Below, piece after piece: positions 25,399 through 32,454 of a stretch of DNA of 64,000 nt. Position 1 is the stretch's first letter; the number at the start of each line of letters is the position of its first letter. The DNA is from CAVWDU01 sp963753815. Its GTDB lineage: Bacteria > Pseudomonadota > Gammaproteobacteria > Pseudomonadales > Halieaceae. The position numbers were made by a program, and so were the translations under genes. The DNA is taken from positions 1,612,001-1,676,000 of the forward strand of contig CAVWDU010000003.1 of assembly GCA_963753815.1 (NCBI GenBank), in the 5' to 3' direction. The notes under the pieces are model-generated. The model saw only the letters and a list, made by a program, of their open reading frames with translations. It was not told where the DNA came from and searched no databases.

Positions 25399-25592
25399 AA
25401 GTGAAGTACTTTACCGACACCGATACCCTCTACATCGAATTTCGGCCCGGCGATATCGTCGAATCCCGCGACGTGGACGAGAATACCGTTATCGACCTGG
25501 ATGCGGACGGTAATATCTGCGCCATGACAATGGAGCATGCCAAGGACCGAACTGATGTACCCAACTTCACCTTCGAAGAGATCGCCGCTTAA
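25395..25592 (+). CDS. DUF2283 protein
   Basis: 65-aa protein with the DUF2283 signature MKVKYFTDTDTLYIEF...ESRDVDENTVIDLDADGNICAMTMEHA. Function unknown; often paired with the small gene just upstream. Its stop TAA lies within the first core of attC 10. Confidence 0.85.
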   Translation: MKVKYFTDTDTLYIEFRPGDIVESRDVDENTVIDLDADGNICAMTMEHAKDRTDVPNFTFEEIAA

Positions 25593-25662
25593 CAAGGTGC
25601 AGCAGGGACCCACTACCTGCCGCTCCTCGCCAGCCAGGACGCCGCTGTGCACGGCGTTATGC
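25587..25662 (+). other. attC site 10
   Basis: Begins GCTTAACAAGG, a full match to RYYYAAC, and ends ACGGCGTTATGC. Arms GTGCAGCAGG and CCGCTGTGCAC. Confidence 0.8.
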
Positions 25663-25680
25663 GTCTATTGGGAGTCACCC

Positions 25681-26049
25681 ATGAAACTGCAAGTGCTTAA
25701 CCCTTATAAGATCACGATGGAATCGAAAGAAATGGAATTTCGAGATCTAGGCAAGTTCAATGACGGTGGCGCCGGTGTGTTCTGGTCTACTGAAGGCGGC
25801 CCATCACCTTGGGAGATGCATCCGAATTGCGATGAATTACTGCATGTCATGGAAGGCGAAATTGACATTGAGGTCCTTCCTAAAGAGGGAGGTGAGGCAA
25901 GCATTGCAACAGTTGGCGCGGGCTGCTTTCTGATAGTCCCACGAGGTTGTTGGCACCGACAGTATGTTCGCAAGAAGTCTTCTGAGTTTTACGTTACACC
26001 GGGTCAAACTCTTCATTCGCAATCCGAGGACCCGCGTGTCAACGCATAA
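25681..26049 (+). CDS. Cupin-domain protein
   Basis: 122-aa single-domain cupin. Motif 1 is seen as PWEMHPNCDELLHVMEGEIDIEV and motif 2 as GCFLIVPRGCWHRQ, so a metal site with His and Glu ligands is likely. The start is the ATG at 25681 after GGGAGT; the longer open frame upstream crosses the attC. The stop is inside attC 11. Substrate unknown. Confidence 0.85.
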   Translation: MKLQVLNPYKITMESKEMEFRDLGKFNDGGAGVFWSTEGGPSPWEMHPNCDELLHVMEGEIDIEVLPKEGGEASIATVGAGCFLIVPRGCWHRQYVRKKSSEFYVTPGQTLHSQSEDPRVNA

Positions 26050-26125
26050 CAAGCGCCGGCACACCGCCAGCTTCGCTGGCTGGGCTCGCTGCTACGCAGC
26101 TCGCCTGTGCGGCGGGCGTTATGTG
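26044..26125 (+). other. attC site 11
   Basis: Begins GCATAACAAGCGCCGGCACAC and ends CGGGCGTTATG. Arms GCCGGCACACCGC and GCCTGTGCGGC. Related to attC 12 and 16. Confidence 0.82.
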
Positions 26126-26150
26126 TAATGTATAGACTGAGTGCAATTAG

Positions 26151-26375
26151 ATGAGTCGAAGCTTGTTTATTGGACTGTCTCTTCTATTTGTTGGTTTCGT
26201 CTTTCTTGTCATGGAGAATACGTTCTATCAATATCTTGATGAGGAGGGCGTGCTTCATGAGACCTTTTTTATGCCGCTCGGAGTATTAGGCCTTACTCTT
26301 GGCATTGTGTTCCTAGCGTATTACGGAGTAGTAAAGCTATTTGCGGCAGCGAAGAATCATGGTAAGCATAAGTGA
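26151..26375 (+). CDS. Small membrane protein, DUF3955-like
   Basis: 74-aa protein with two membrane helices (about residues 5-22 and 42-65) joined by an acidic loop (YQYLDEEGVLHETFF) and a basic C-terminus. The layout resembles DUF3955 proteins. Single gene in its cassette, function unknown. Confidence 0.6.
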   Translation: MSRSLFIGLSLLFVGFVFLVMENTFYQYLDEEGVLHETFFMPLGVLGLTLGIVFLAYYGVVKLFAAAKNHGKHK

Positions 26376-26380
26376 CTTAC

Positions 26381-26465
26381 AAATAACAAGGCCGGGCACG
26401 CCGCGCACTTCGTGCGCTGGACTCGCTACACTGCGTTTTGCTCGCCCGTGCCGGCGAGCGTTATG
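26381..26465 (+). other. attC site 12
   Basis: Begins AAATAACAAGGCCGGGCACG and ends CGAGCGTTATG. Arms GGCCGGGCACGCCG and GCCCGTGCCGGC. Related to attC 11 and 16. Confidence 0.8.
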
Positions 26466-26523
26466 TTTACTGGCACCGCCCTCAGAGCTACCATTAAGCT
26501 CATCAATAGATTAGGGTGAAACT

Positions 26524-26736
26524 GTGTCTGAAGCGACAAAAATACTTATAGATCAAGCGCCTGGACTTCCCGCTTCGGAGCGAGCGGTGGTGGCGGAGCA
26601 ACTACTTCTCAGCCTGGATAAGCCTGATGCTGAATTGGATGCAGTCTGGGCCGCTGAGGCTGAATCCCGGTTGTCTGCTTACCAAAATGGCCAAGAGTCG
26701 GCTATACCCCTTGCTGATGTCTTCAAAAAACCCTAG
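26524..26736 (+). CDS. RelB-like addiction module antitoxin
   Basis: 70-aa protein with a GTG start: MSEATKILIDQAPGLPASERAVVAEQLLLSLDKPDAELDAVWAAEAESRL. This matches the putative addiction module antitoxin family that pairs with RelE/ParE toxins. The remnant of such a toxin follows 2 bp later. Confidence 0.82.
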   Translation: MSEATKILIDQAPGLPASERAVVAEQLLLSLDKPDAELDAVWAAEAESRLSAYQNGQESAIPLADVFKKP

Positions 26737-26738
26737 CC

Positions 26739-27039
26739 GTGGACGTAAAGTTTCTTCGACTTGCTCAGGTCGAGTTTGAAGAGGCAGTAACTTACTACGA
26801 GCCAGAACAAGAAGACCTTGGAGACCGCTTTCGTAGTGAGGTACTGCGTTCCATTTCCCGCACATGTCAGTTTCCCCGCCGCGTACCAAACCTTTAGTCC
26901 CAACACGCGACGTTGCCTGATCTCTAAATACCAGTTCGGCATCATTTACCATTGCTCCTCCCAGCAAAATGAATTGGTCATTGTTGCAATTGTTCACCTA
27001 CACCGCAGACCCGATTACTGGGTATCTCGTGAACCGTAA
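26739..27039 (+). pseudogene. RelE/ParE-family toxin, frameshifted
   Basis: A GTG at 26739 opens MDVKFLRLAQVEFEEAVTYY...LRSISRTCQFPRRVPNL and hits TAG at 26895. The rest of a typical toxin (SPNTRRCLISKYQFGIIYH...VAIVHLHRRPDYW) is in the +1 frame up to 27039. The break is CTT-TAG-T; skipping one T restores the protein. The sequence mimics the CUU-UGA-C site of the RF2 gene, but there is no Shine-Dalgarno-like stimulator just upstream. Inactivation is the simpler reading. Confidence 0.75.
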
Positions 27040-27125
27040 ACATAACAAGTACCGGTAGTTCGCCTCTATGGGGCCAGACACGCGAACGGCTACGCGGTTT
27101 CTCCGCCGCTGCATTGAGCGTTATG
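27040..27125 (+). other. attC site 13
   Basis: Begins ACATAACAAGTACCGG and ends TGAGCGTTATG. The inner arms are irregular, so secondary-structure folding would be needed to define them. Confidence 0.75.
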
Positions 27126-27205
27126 TGTTCAAATTAAGCTTAGATATACTGTCGATAGTGAAAGTAGTGCCAAACGCAGAGAACTGACTAAAAGGAACCA
27201 CCATT

Positions 27206-27346
27206 TTGAATAAGTATGCACCAGCGCTCTGGATACTGGGCGGTGTTTTGCTCATGTTACCGAGCATCCTTGGTAAAGATAGAACCGAGCTGATTCCAAT
27301 AGGTATAGTGTTTATGATTATCGGCATCGCAGCAAAAAAAAGATGA
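27206..27346 (+). CDS. 46-aa small membrane protein
   Basis: TTG start after AAAGGAACCA. The product has two short hydrophobic stretches (WILGGVLLMLPSIL and IPIGIVFMIIGIA) and a basic end (AAKKR). It lies alone between attC 13 and 14, so it is the probable cassette gene. Function unknown. Confidence 0.5.
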   Translation: MNKYAPALWILGGVLLMLPSILGKDRTELIPIGIVFMIIGIAAKKR

Positions 27347-27413
27347 ATGCAGCATCAAGTGACTCCAGAATACAGTGATAAAGAATCAGGAGCGCGGGAT
27401 CTATATTAACGAC

Positions 27414-27506
27414 ACATAACAATGCCAAGCACATTCGTGCAATGTAAAAACGCATTGCACTAGACGGCCTGCGCTGCGTTTCGGCCGACTGTGTTTGTAG
27501 CGTTAT
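27414..27506 (+). other. attC site 14
   Basis: Begins ACATAACAATGCC and ends GTAGCGTTATT. It includes an inner hairpin GTGCAATG...CATTGCAC and is about 93 bp long. Confidence 0.78.
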
Positions 27507-27554
27507 TGTTCTTTACATTTTCACCATCTTTAAAGTCGACTAATAAGGAAGTGA

Positions 27555-27698
27555 ATGTTTATCAAAAAAGTAACAACCTCCATCTTAATCGTTGTTACCG
27601 CAATTGTTGCAGTCTGGTTTGTTCTCCCCAAGCAAACGCAAGTAACAGATAAGAGTGGTGACATCGATGCTTTTGTGCTGGGCGTCATGGAGGCGTAA
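27555..27698 (+). CDS. 47-aa single-pass membrane or secreted peptide
   Basis: ATG at 27555 after a clear AAGGAAG ribosome site. MFIKKVTTS is followed by one hydrophobic helix (ILIVVTAIVAVWFVL) and a polar tail (KSGDIDAFVLGVMEA). It is the first gene after attC 14. Function unknown. Confidence 0.5.
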   Translation: MFIKKVTTSILIVVTAIVAVWFVLPKQTQVTDKSGDIDAFVLGVMEA

Positions 27699-27847
27699 GC
27701 TTCCCCATATCGAAGACAGGTAATTAGTAGAGCTTTGCCGTTAAGGGGCGTTCTCAGAGACTTGCGGAACCAAAATACAATTTCTTGCCGGTATTCAACC
27801 CAGGACAATGGATTTCGAACCGGGAGCTTCACATTTCAGGTACATTC

Positions 27848-28013
27848 GGAATATACAGGTTGCTGTTCATAACCGAAAAACGTTCCCGCGGGAACGTCGA
27901 GTATCAATTGCGTTCAGCCTTGGCCAGGTTTTCGTGAACCATCCCGACCAACGCGCTCCGTTAACAGGCCAGTGTTGCGGACGGCCTGACAGCCCACGCA
28001 AGCTGAAGCTTTC
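27848..28013 (+). repeat. Repeated ORF-less block, copy 2, ending in a degenerate attC (site 15)
   Basis: Gap-free copy of 21265-21431, with the 18-bp palindrome ACGTTCCCGCGGGAACGT at 27880-27897 unchanged. The attC at its end (27960-28013, from GTTAACAGG) has lost the GCGTTA core, reading GAAGCTTTCC. This copy is therefore probably no longer recombinogenic at its 3' side. Confidence 0.68.
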
Positions 28014-28025
28014 CAAGGCCATCTT

Positions 28026-28487
28026 ATGATCGTCAATTTGTCAACATTCCTTGCGGCCGAGCCGAGAGAAGTTGAGGCGCATCTTAGAACCTCGCGTTTG
28101 CTCATTTATATCGCTTCTCCTCTTGTTAAATTTACGCCCTATGGCGCTACGCAATTGCCGGAAAGATGGGAAGAGGGTACCTACTGGGTGTCTTTGCGAT
28201 TACTTGGTTTTATCCCTCTCGGGAAACAGGCTGTTGTCATCTCGTATCCCGAATCGCCAGGTAGCTTCTGTCTTCGGGATAACGGTCATGGCACGTTGAT
28301 AAAGAAGTGGGACCACCAAATTACTGTAGATCCATCAGAAACCGGTACCCTTTATAGAGATCAAGTGACCATTGAAGCTGGAATATTTACCTTTTTTATC
28401 TGGGCGTTTGCCCAGTTATTCTACCGTCATCGCCAGCGTCGTTGGCGGAAACTAGTGGCAAGTGGATTTAGCTATGCGGTCACCTGA
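28026..28487 (+). CDS. Hypothetical protein (SRPBCC-like)
   Basis: 153-aa protein. Its alternating strand pattern (LIYIASPLVKFTP...YWVSLRLLGFIPLGKQAVVI...HQITVDPSETGTLYRDQVTIEAG) resembles small SRPBCC ligand-binding proteins. A hydrophobic helix (about residues 120-135) and a basic RHRQRRWRK follow. ATG at 28026. The stop overlaps the start of attC 16. Confidence 0.5.
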   Translation: MIVNLSTFLAAEPREVEAHLRTSRLLIYIASPLVKFTPYGATQLPERWEEGTYWVSLRLLGFIPLGKQAVVISYPESPGSFCLRDNGHGTLIKKWDHQITVDPSETGTLYRDQVTIEAGIFTFFIWAFAQLFYRHRQRRWRKLVASGFSYAVT

Positions 28488-28566
28488 CAACGCCGCGCAC
28501 AATCGCGCAACGAGTTGCGCTGGACCCGCTACACTGCGTACGTTCGCCTGTGCCGGCGGGGTTATG
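28482..28566 (+). other. attC site 16
   Basis: Begins ACCTGACAACGCCGCGC and ends CGGGGTTATG, with both cores slightly off consensus. Inner arms are of the attC 11/12 type. Confidence 0.68.
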
Positions 28567-28583
28567 CTCATAAAGGCATTGAG

Positions 28584-29459
28584 ATGAAGACCAGTATCTG
28601 CAGAACGTCCCTCCTGGCCCTTATGCTGTGGACCGGGACGTTTTCTTCTCAAGCTCAGTCTCAGGGTGCCCCGTATGTCTTCAATGACGTTTCCGTTCAC
28701 GGGTTTGAATCTTCAAGGGGCACGATGCTCGATGTTTATGTGTCCCTACCCGTGGGCTACGATCCCCAGCGGGAACAAGGATATCCCGTTTTATACGTCA
28801 TGGACGGCTTCTTCCATTTTCAATTCGCACACTGGCTGCAAACCCTCCTTCAAGTTGAGGACGGATTCCCCCCGGTAATAGTGGTAGGAATAGACAATCA
28901 GGTATCTTCCTACACTGGATGGGTTAAGGGTCGACGATTTCTACTGACTCCATCAAAACATACTGAATACGAGGCGGCCGAAGGTGAAAAATTGGGCATG
29001 CAGGTCAAGACAGGTGGAGGCCCAATCATCCTCGACATAATTGCCGATGAAATTGCCCCATGGATCGAGGATAACCGCAATACTTCGGATGAACGATGGC
29101 TAGCCGGGCATTCTCTTGGAGGCCTTTTTGTTGCGAACGCACTTTTTACTCGAAGCGATGCCTTCTCGGTTTTTCTAATTGGCAGTCCTTCTCTTTGGTG
29201 GGATGGTGAGTTCATTTTTTCGCTGGAATCCCAGTACGCGACCACACATGATGACTTGGAGGCAACCGTATTTTTGTCAGCTGGCGAGCGAGACAGTATG
29301 GAAATCCTGCCTCAGATGCTAGAACTCGCAGGAAAGTTGGAGGCACGGAAGTATCCCTCCCTGAAATTAAAATCTATGGTTTTTGAAAACGAATCTCACA
29401 GTACGGCTGTGCCTCCCTTTTTTTCGCAGGGGATGCGATACATCTTTGAGGGATACTGA
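28584..29459 (+). CDS. Secreted esterase (Fes/IroE-like alpha/beta hydrolase)
   Basis: 291-aa protein with a signal peptide (residues 1-25, MKTSICRTSLLALMLWTGTFSSQAQ). The PF00756 esterase pattern is seen in YPVLYVMDGFFHF, VIVVGIDN, the nucleophile elbow AGHSLGG (S177) and LIGSPSLWW; the catalytic His may be in ENESHS near the end. The best relatives are siderophore or carbohydrate esterases; substrate unknown. It shares its cassette with the next gene. Confidence 0.82.
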   Translation: MKTSICRTSLLALMLWTGTFSSQAQSQGAPYVFNDVSVHGFESSRGTMLDVYVSLPVGYDPQREQGYPVLYVMDGFFHFQFAHWLQTLLQVEDGFPPVIVVGIDNQVSSYTGWVKGRRFLLTPSKHTEYEAAEGEKLGMQVKTGGGPIILDIIADEIAPWIEDNRNTSDERWLAGHSLGGLFVANALFTRSDAFSVFLIGSPSLWWDGEFIFSLESQYATTHDDLEATVFLSAGERDSMEILPQMLELAGKLEARKYPSLKLKSMVFENESHSTAVPPFFSQGMRYIFEGY

Positions 29460-29596
29460 GGTCTGTATTGAAAGCCTGGCGAATTGAGAGCAGAAAAACA
29501 CGATTAACCTCGTTCCGCCAGGAAAATGGCTACACCAGGGGCGTGCTGCGTATACTTTGTTTAGCTGAGAGGCTATTTGAATCTGGAGGAGATCTA

Positions 29597-30412
29597 TTGA
29601 AATTCAAAATATTCTGTCTATCTCTGTTCTTTTTGCCTGGAGCAACTGCGGAGGCTGATCCGTTTCAACTTCCGGCAATTCAGGTGGTGCCCATTGAGGA
29701 TAGTGCGACAGGTCGTAATTACGAACTTTACATAAAGTTACCTGGCAACTACGACGCCACTACCAAACAATTGCATCCGGTTGTCTACATTGCGGACGCA
29801 CGTTGGCATATTGAGGTTATCTCAGGTTCGATGGAGCATCTGGTTCATGATGCCATTTTGGTCGGAATCTCCTGGGAGAAAGGCACGCCTGTACAACAAA
29901 GTCGCATGCGTGATTACACTCCCGACAAATACACGGGGGAAAATTACAAGCACCCTACGGGTCAGGCCAGGGAGCACTTTGCTTTCATACGAGATGACGT
30001 ATTTAAATACGTGGAATCGGAGTACAAGATCGATCATGCTCGACGCACTTATTTTGGTTATTCAGTGAGCGGCACCTTTGGCTGCTACATATTGTTGACC
30101 CGTCCGCAAACCTTTCGAAACTACATCATCGGTAGCCCAGCTCCTTTGTTTAAAGGAGAATTTGCCCATGAGTACATGCCAATCTCACAAGCGATTCCCG
30201 AGACGTTGGAAGCCAATGTCTTCTTGTCTGTTGGGTCCGATGAAACACCCGAGTACGTAGAGAATGCTTTTAGCTTGATGCGTTTTCTAAAGTCCAGGAA
30301 AACCAGCGAGTCCGACGTGGAGTTCAAAGTAATAGAATCGGCTGACCATGGCTTTGCTTTCCCTATGTCCGCCATGCAAGGCCTCTATTGGTTGGCTGGA
30401 ATGCCCAATTAG
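29597..30412 (+). CDS. Secreted esterase, second paralogue
   Basis: The TTG at 29597 follows a strong GGAGGAG site by 9 bp, so it is preferred to upstream codons. The 271-aa product has a signal peptide (residues 1-20, KFKIFCLSLFFLPGATAEA) and the same esterase fold (HPVVYIADARWH, AILVGISW, YFGYSVSG with S156, IGSPAPLF, and late ADHGFAFP). It is a diverged paralogue of the preceding gene. No attC separates them. Confidence 0.8.
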   Translation: MKFKIFCLSLFFLPGATAEADPFQLPAIQVVPIEDSATGRNYELYIKLPGNYDATTKQLHPVVYIADARWHIEVISGSMEHLVHDAILVGISWEKGTPVQQSRMRDYTPDKYTGENYKHPTGQAREHFAFIRDDVFKYVESEYKIDHARRTYFGYSVSGTFGCYILLTRPQTFRNYIIGSPAPLFKGEFAHEYMPISQAIPETLEANVFLSVGSDETPEYVENAFSLMRFLKSRKTSESDVEFKVIESADHGFAFPMSAMQGLYWLAGMPN

Positions 30413-30440
30413 TCATGGAAGGACAAGACGCACATTCGGA

Positions 30441-30520
30441 AAATAACAGGTCGGAAGACTGCGCGCCCAGGGCGTAGGCCAGCCTGAATGCGGCTTGCAC
30501 CGCAGGCTGCTGGTTACTGA
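30441..30520 (+). other. Degenerate attC candidate (site 17)
   Basis: AAATAACAGGTCGG opens like an attC and TGGTTACTG could be a decayed second core. The GCGTTA motif is missing. Confidence 0.35.
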
Positions 30521-30550
30521 GCCTTTACAGGCCTTCATAAATATCGAGCT

Positions 30551-30898
30551 ATGGCATTAAGCGAATTTGAAAAAAGAAGAGTGGAAAAGCTAGCGACTGA
30601 ATATACGGAAGTTCATCGTCCACCCGCTCACATTCGAGATCAGCTCGACCTGGGCTTTCGTGTATCCGGCCAGAGTTTGGAGCTTTTCGAAATCCGTCCG
30701 CGGTACGATGATCCATCGACCAGGATCGAGCAGTCTGTGGCTAAGACAACGTACTCCAAAAAAACTCGTGCCTGGAAAATCTACTGGAAACGTTCCGACC
30801 TCAAATGGCATGGTTATGAGCCAATGCCTGAAGTCTCCACCCTGGAAGAGTTCTTTGAGGTCGTAGAGCAGGATCAATATGGCTGCTTCTGGGGCTAG
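30551..30898 (+). CDS. DUF3024 family protein
   Basis: 115-aa protein with the DUF3024 pattern: FEKRRVEKLATEYTEVHRPPAHIRDQLDLGFRVSGQSLELFEIRP and the C-terminal WKIYWKRSDLKWHGYEPMPEVSTLEEFFEVVEQDQYGCFWG. Function unknown; common in mobile cassettes. Confidence 0.85.
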   Translation: MALSEFEKRRVEKLATEYTEVHRPPAHIRDQLDLGFRVSGQSLELFEIRPRYDDPSTRIEQSVAKTTYSKKTRAWKIYWKRSDLKWHGYEPMPEVSTLEEFFEVVEQDQYGCFWG

Positions 30899-30899
30899 G

Positions 30900-30968
30900 C
30901 CCAATAACAAGTACCGGAAATTCGCTCCTGTGGGGGCTTACGCTGAAACCGCTGAGGGGAGCGCTAGG
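30900..30968 (+). other. Degenerate attC (site 18)
   Basis: Begins CCAATAACAAGTACCGG, like attC 13, and ends GGGAGCGCTAGG, where GCGCTAG replaces GCGTTAG. Confidence 0.5.
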
Positions 30969-31375
30969 TGGCAATTATGAGTCCGGCAGAATACTTCGAA
31001 CTGATTGGAATGACGGGCGATTCGGCAGGAGCCCATAGCATGAATGCTATATATATCTACTTTGCCTATATAGTCGCAACTTATTTGGTCGGTTCTGAAC
31101 TGAGTAGGTTTTACTGCCTTGCTCTAACTGTCATGTACAGCGTTTTTCTAACGTTGCCGGTTTTATCATTTCTCTTCCAAATTAGCCTGCTCGAAGTGAA
31201 TGCCCAGCAGTCCCAGGCAGCTTATCCTGAGCTCATCGAGGCCTACTCCACGCATCGACCAATTGTGCCACCAACGTATTTTTACAATGTGGGGATTGGT
31301 ATCTGGGTATCTGCCTGGCTTACGAGCTTGGTGTTTATGCTCAGCAAAAGGTATTCCACCCAGGGTTCCACCTAA
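30968..31375 (+). CDS. Hypothetical membrane protein
   Basis: 135-aa protein (GTG at 30968, or ATG at 30977) with three hydrophobic segments (about residues 26-45, 50-72, 108-125). No family recognised. Sole gene of its cassette. Confidence 0.55.
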   Translation: MAIMSPAEYFELIGMTGDSAGAHSMNAIYIYFAYIVATYLVGSELSRFYCLALTVMYSVFLTLPVLSFLFQISLLEVNAQQSQAAYPELIEAYSTHRPIVPPTYFYNVGIGIWVSAWLTSLVFMLSKRYSTQGST

Positions 31376-31440
31376 CAAAAACAGTCACGCGGACCCCAAA
31401 ACATCTGCGCGATTTGTAACCCCGTGCTCGAAGCCTTATG
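31372..31440 (+). other. Degenerate attC candidate (site 19)
   Basis: CACCTAACAAAAACAG resembles the first core; GAAGCCTTATGG resembles a decayed GCGTTATG core. From here to 31630 no gene is visible. Confidence 0.4.
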
Positions 31441-31630
31441 GCTATTGAGATGTCGATAAAGTTCGTACTTTTTTTCTTACGATACGTTCTGTTCCGGCTA
31501 CTGCATAAAACTGGATGAAGCCTAAAACCAAGGCCTCCACTGATGATGAAATGGGCACTACTCAACTATTGGCAAGTTCGGCAAGTTCTGTGCCAGAATA
31601 AAGTTGTTCAAGCACAGGGCGTCAGGCGTA

Positions 31631-31960
31631 ATGACCAATCAATACATCTACACACTTCACCCGGTGCGTCCTGAAATGTTGACAAAGGGTGTTACTGATA
31701 TCGAGTCACGCGTTCTGGAGGCACACGTGGAATATCTTGAGCTACTCGCTGAAAGGGCTGTCGTCCTGCTTGCTGGCCGAACACAAACAAGCGATGACTC
31801 CACCTTCGGCATTGTAATCCTGAAGGCCGACTCTGAATCAGAAGCTCATGACATCATGGAAAATGACCCTGCAGTAATTGATGGAGTTATGACCGCCAGG
31901 ATCTTCCCCTACAAGATCTCGATTCTATCCGAATCAATAATTTCCGAGTACGGGCACTGA
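31631..31960 (+). CDS. YCII-related protein
   Basis: 109-aa protein of the YciI-like (YCII) family: TNQYIYTLHPVRPEML...HVEYLELLAERAVVLLAGRTQTSDDSTFGIVILKADSESEAHDIMENDPAVIDGVMTARIFPY. The Asp in ENDPAV is the usual conserved acid. The start is the ATG at 31631; upstream codons lack a ribosome site. Function of the family is unclear. Confidence 0.8.
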   Translation: MTNQYIYTLHPVRPEMLTKGVTDIESRVLEAHVEYLELLAERAVVLLAGRTQTSDDSTFGIVILKADSESEAHDIMENDPAVIDGVMTARIFPYKISILSESIISEYGH

Positions 31961-32018
31961 CGCCTTTCAAGGAAGACGGTCAGCGCTCCACACATCGCGC
32001 CCAGGTTGTAAGCGCTAA
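31957..32018 (+). other. Degenerate attC candidate (site 20)
   Basis: CTGACGCCTTTC... to TTGTAAGCGCTAAAC. The GCGCTAA core is similar to site 18 and may be a decayed GCGTTA. Confidence 0.35.
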
Positions 32019-32040
32019 ACCCCGTCAGGAGGAAGTTATT

Positions 32041-32454
32041 GTGATTACAGGCAGTTGCCTCTGTGAGAGCCTTTCATACGAGCTTGCTGGTTCTTTGCAA
32101 AACGCCAGAGCATGCCACTGCTCGAAGTGCAGGAAAGTGTTTAGCGGCCCGTCTTCAGCCTACGCTGAGCTCGCGCCAGGAAGTGATTTCAGGTGGACCA
32201 GCGGAAAAGACGCTCTAGCAACGTTTACCACCGATGGCGAGTGGGCTGTAGGGTTCTGCGGAAATTGCGGCTCAACTCTATGCGGCCTGAGGAATGACGA
32301 GGTTCATGGCCTGACTCTTGGTTGTGTGGATGGAGACCCAGGAATAGAAATTGAGATTCACCTTTTTGTAGGCTCAAAGGCACCCTGGGATCACATCGGC
32401 GGTACAGCACCACGATATGAAGAAAATACTGACTCAAAAGAAATCAGGTCTTGA
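32041..32454 (+). CDS. GFA-family (CENP-V/GFA domain) protein
   Basis: 137-aa zinc protein with the GFA fold: GSCLCESLSYEL, ACHCSKCRKVFSG and FCGNCGSTLCG provide the two zinc sites. Family members include S-(hydroxymethyl)glutathione synthase-like proteins, but most are uncharacterised. GTG start after CAGGAGGAAG. Last gene of the recognisable array. Confidence 0.85.
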   Translation: MITGSCLCESLSYELAGSLQNARACHCSKCRKVFSGPSSAYAELAPGSDFRWTSGKDALATFTTDGEWAVGFCGNCGSTLCGLRNDEVHGLTLGCVDGDPGIEIEIHLFVGSKAPWDHIGGTAPRYEENTDSKEIRS

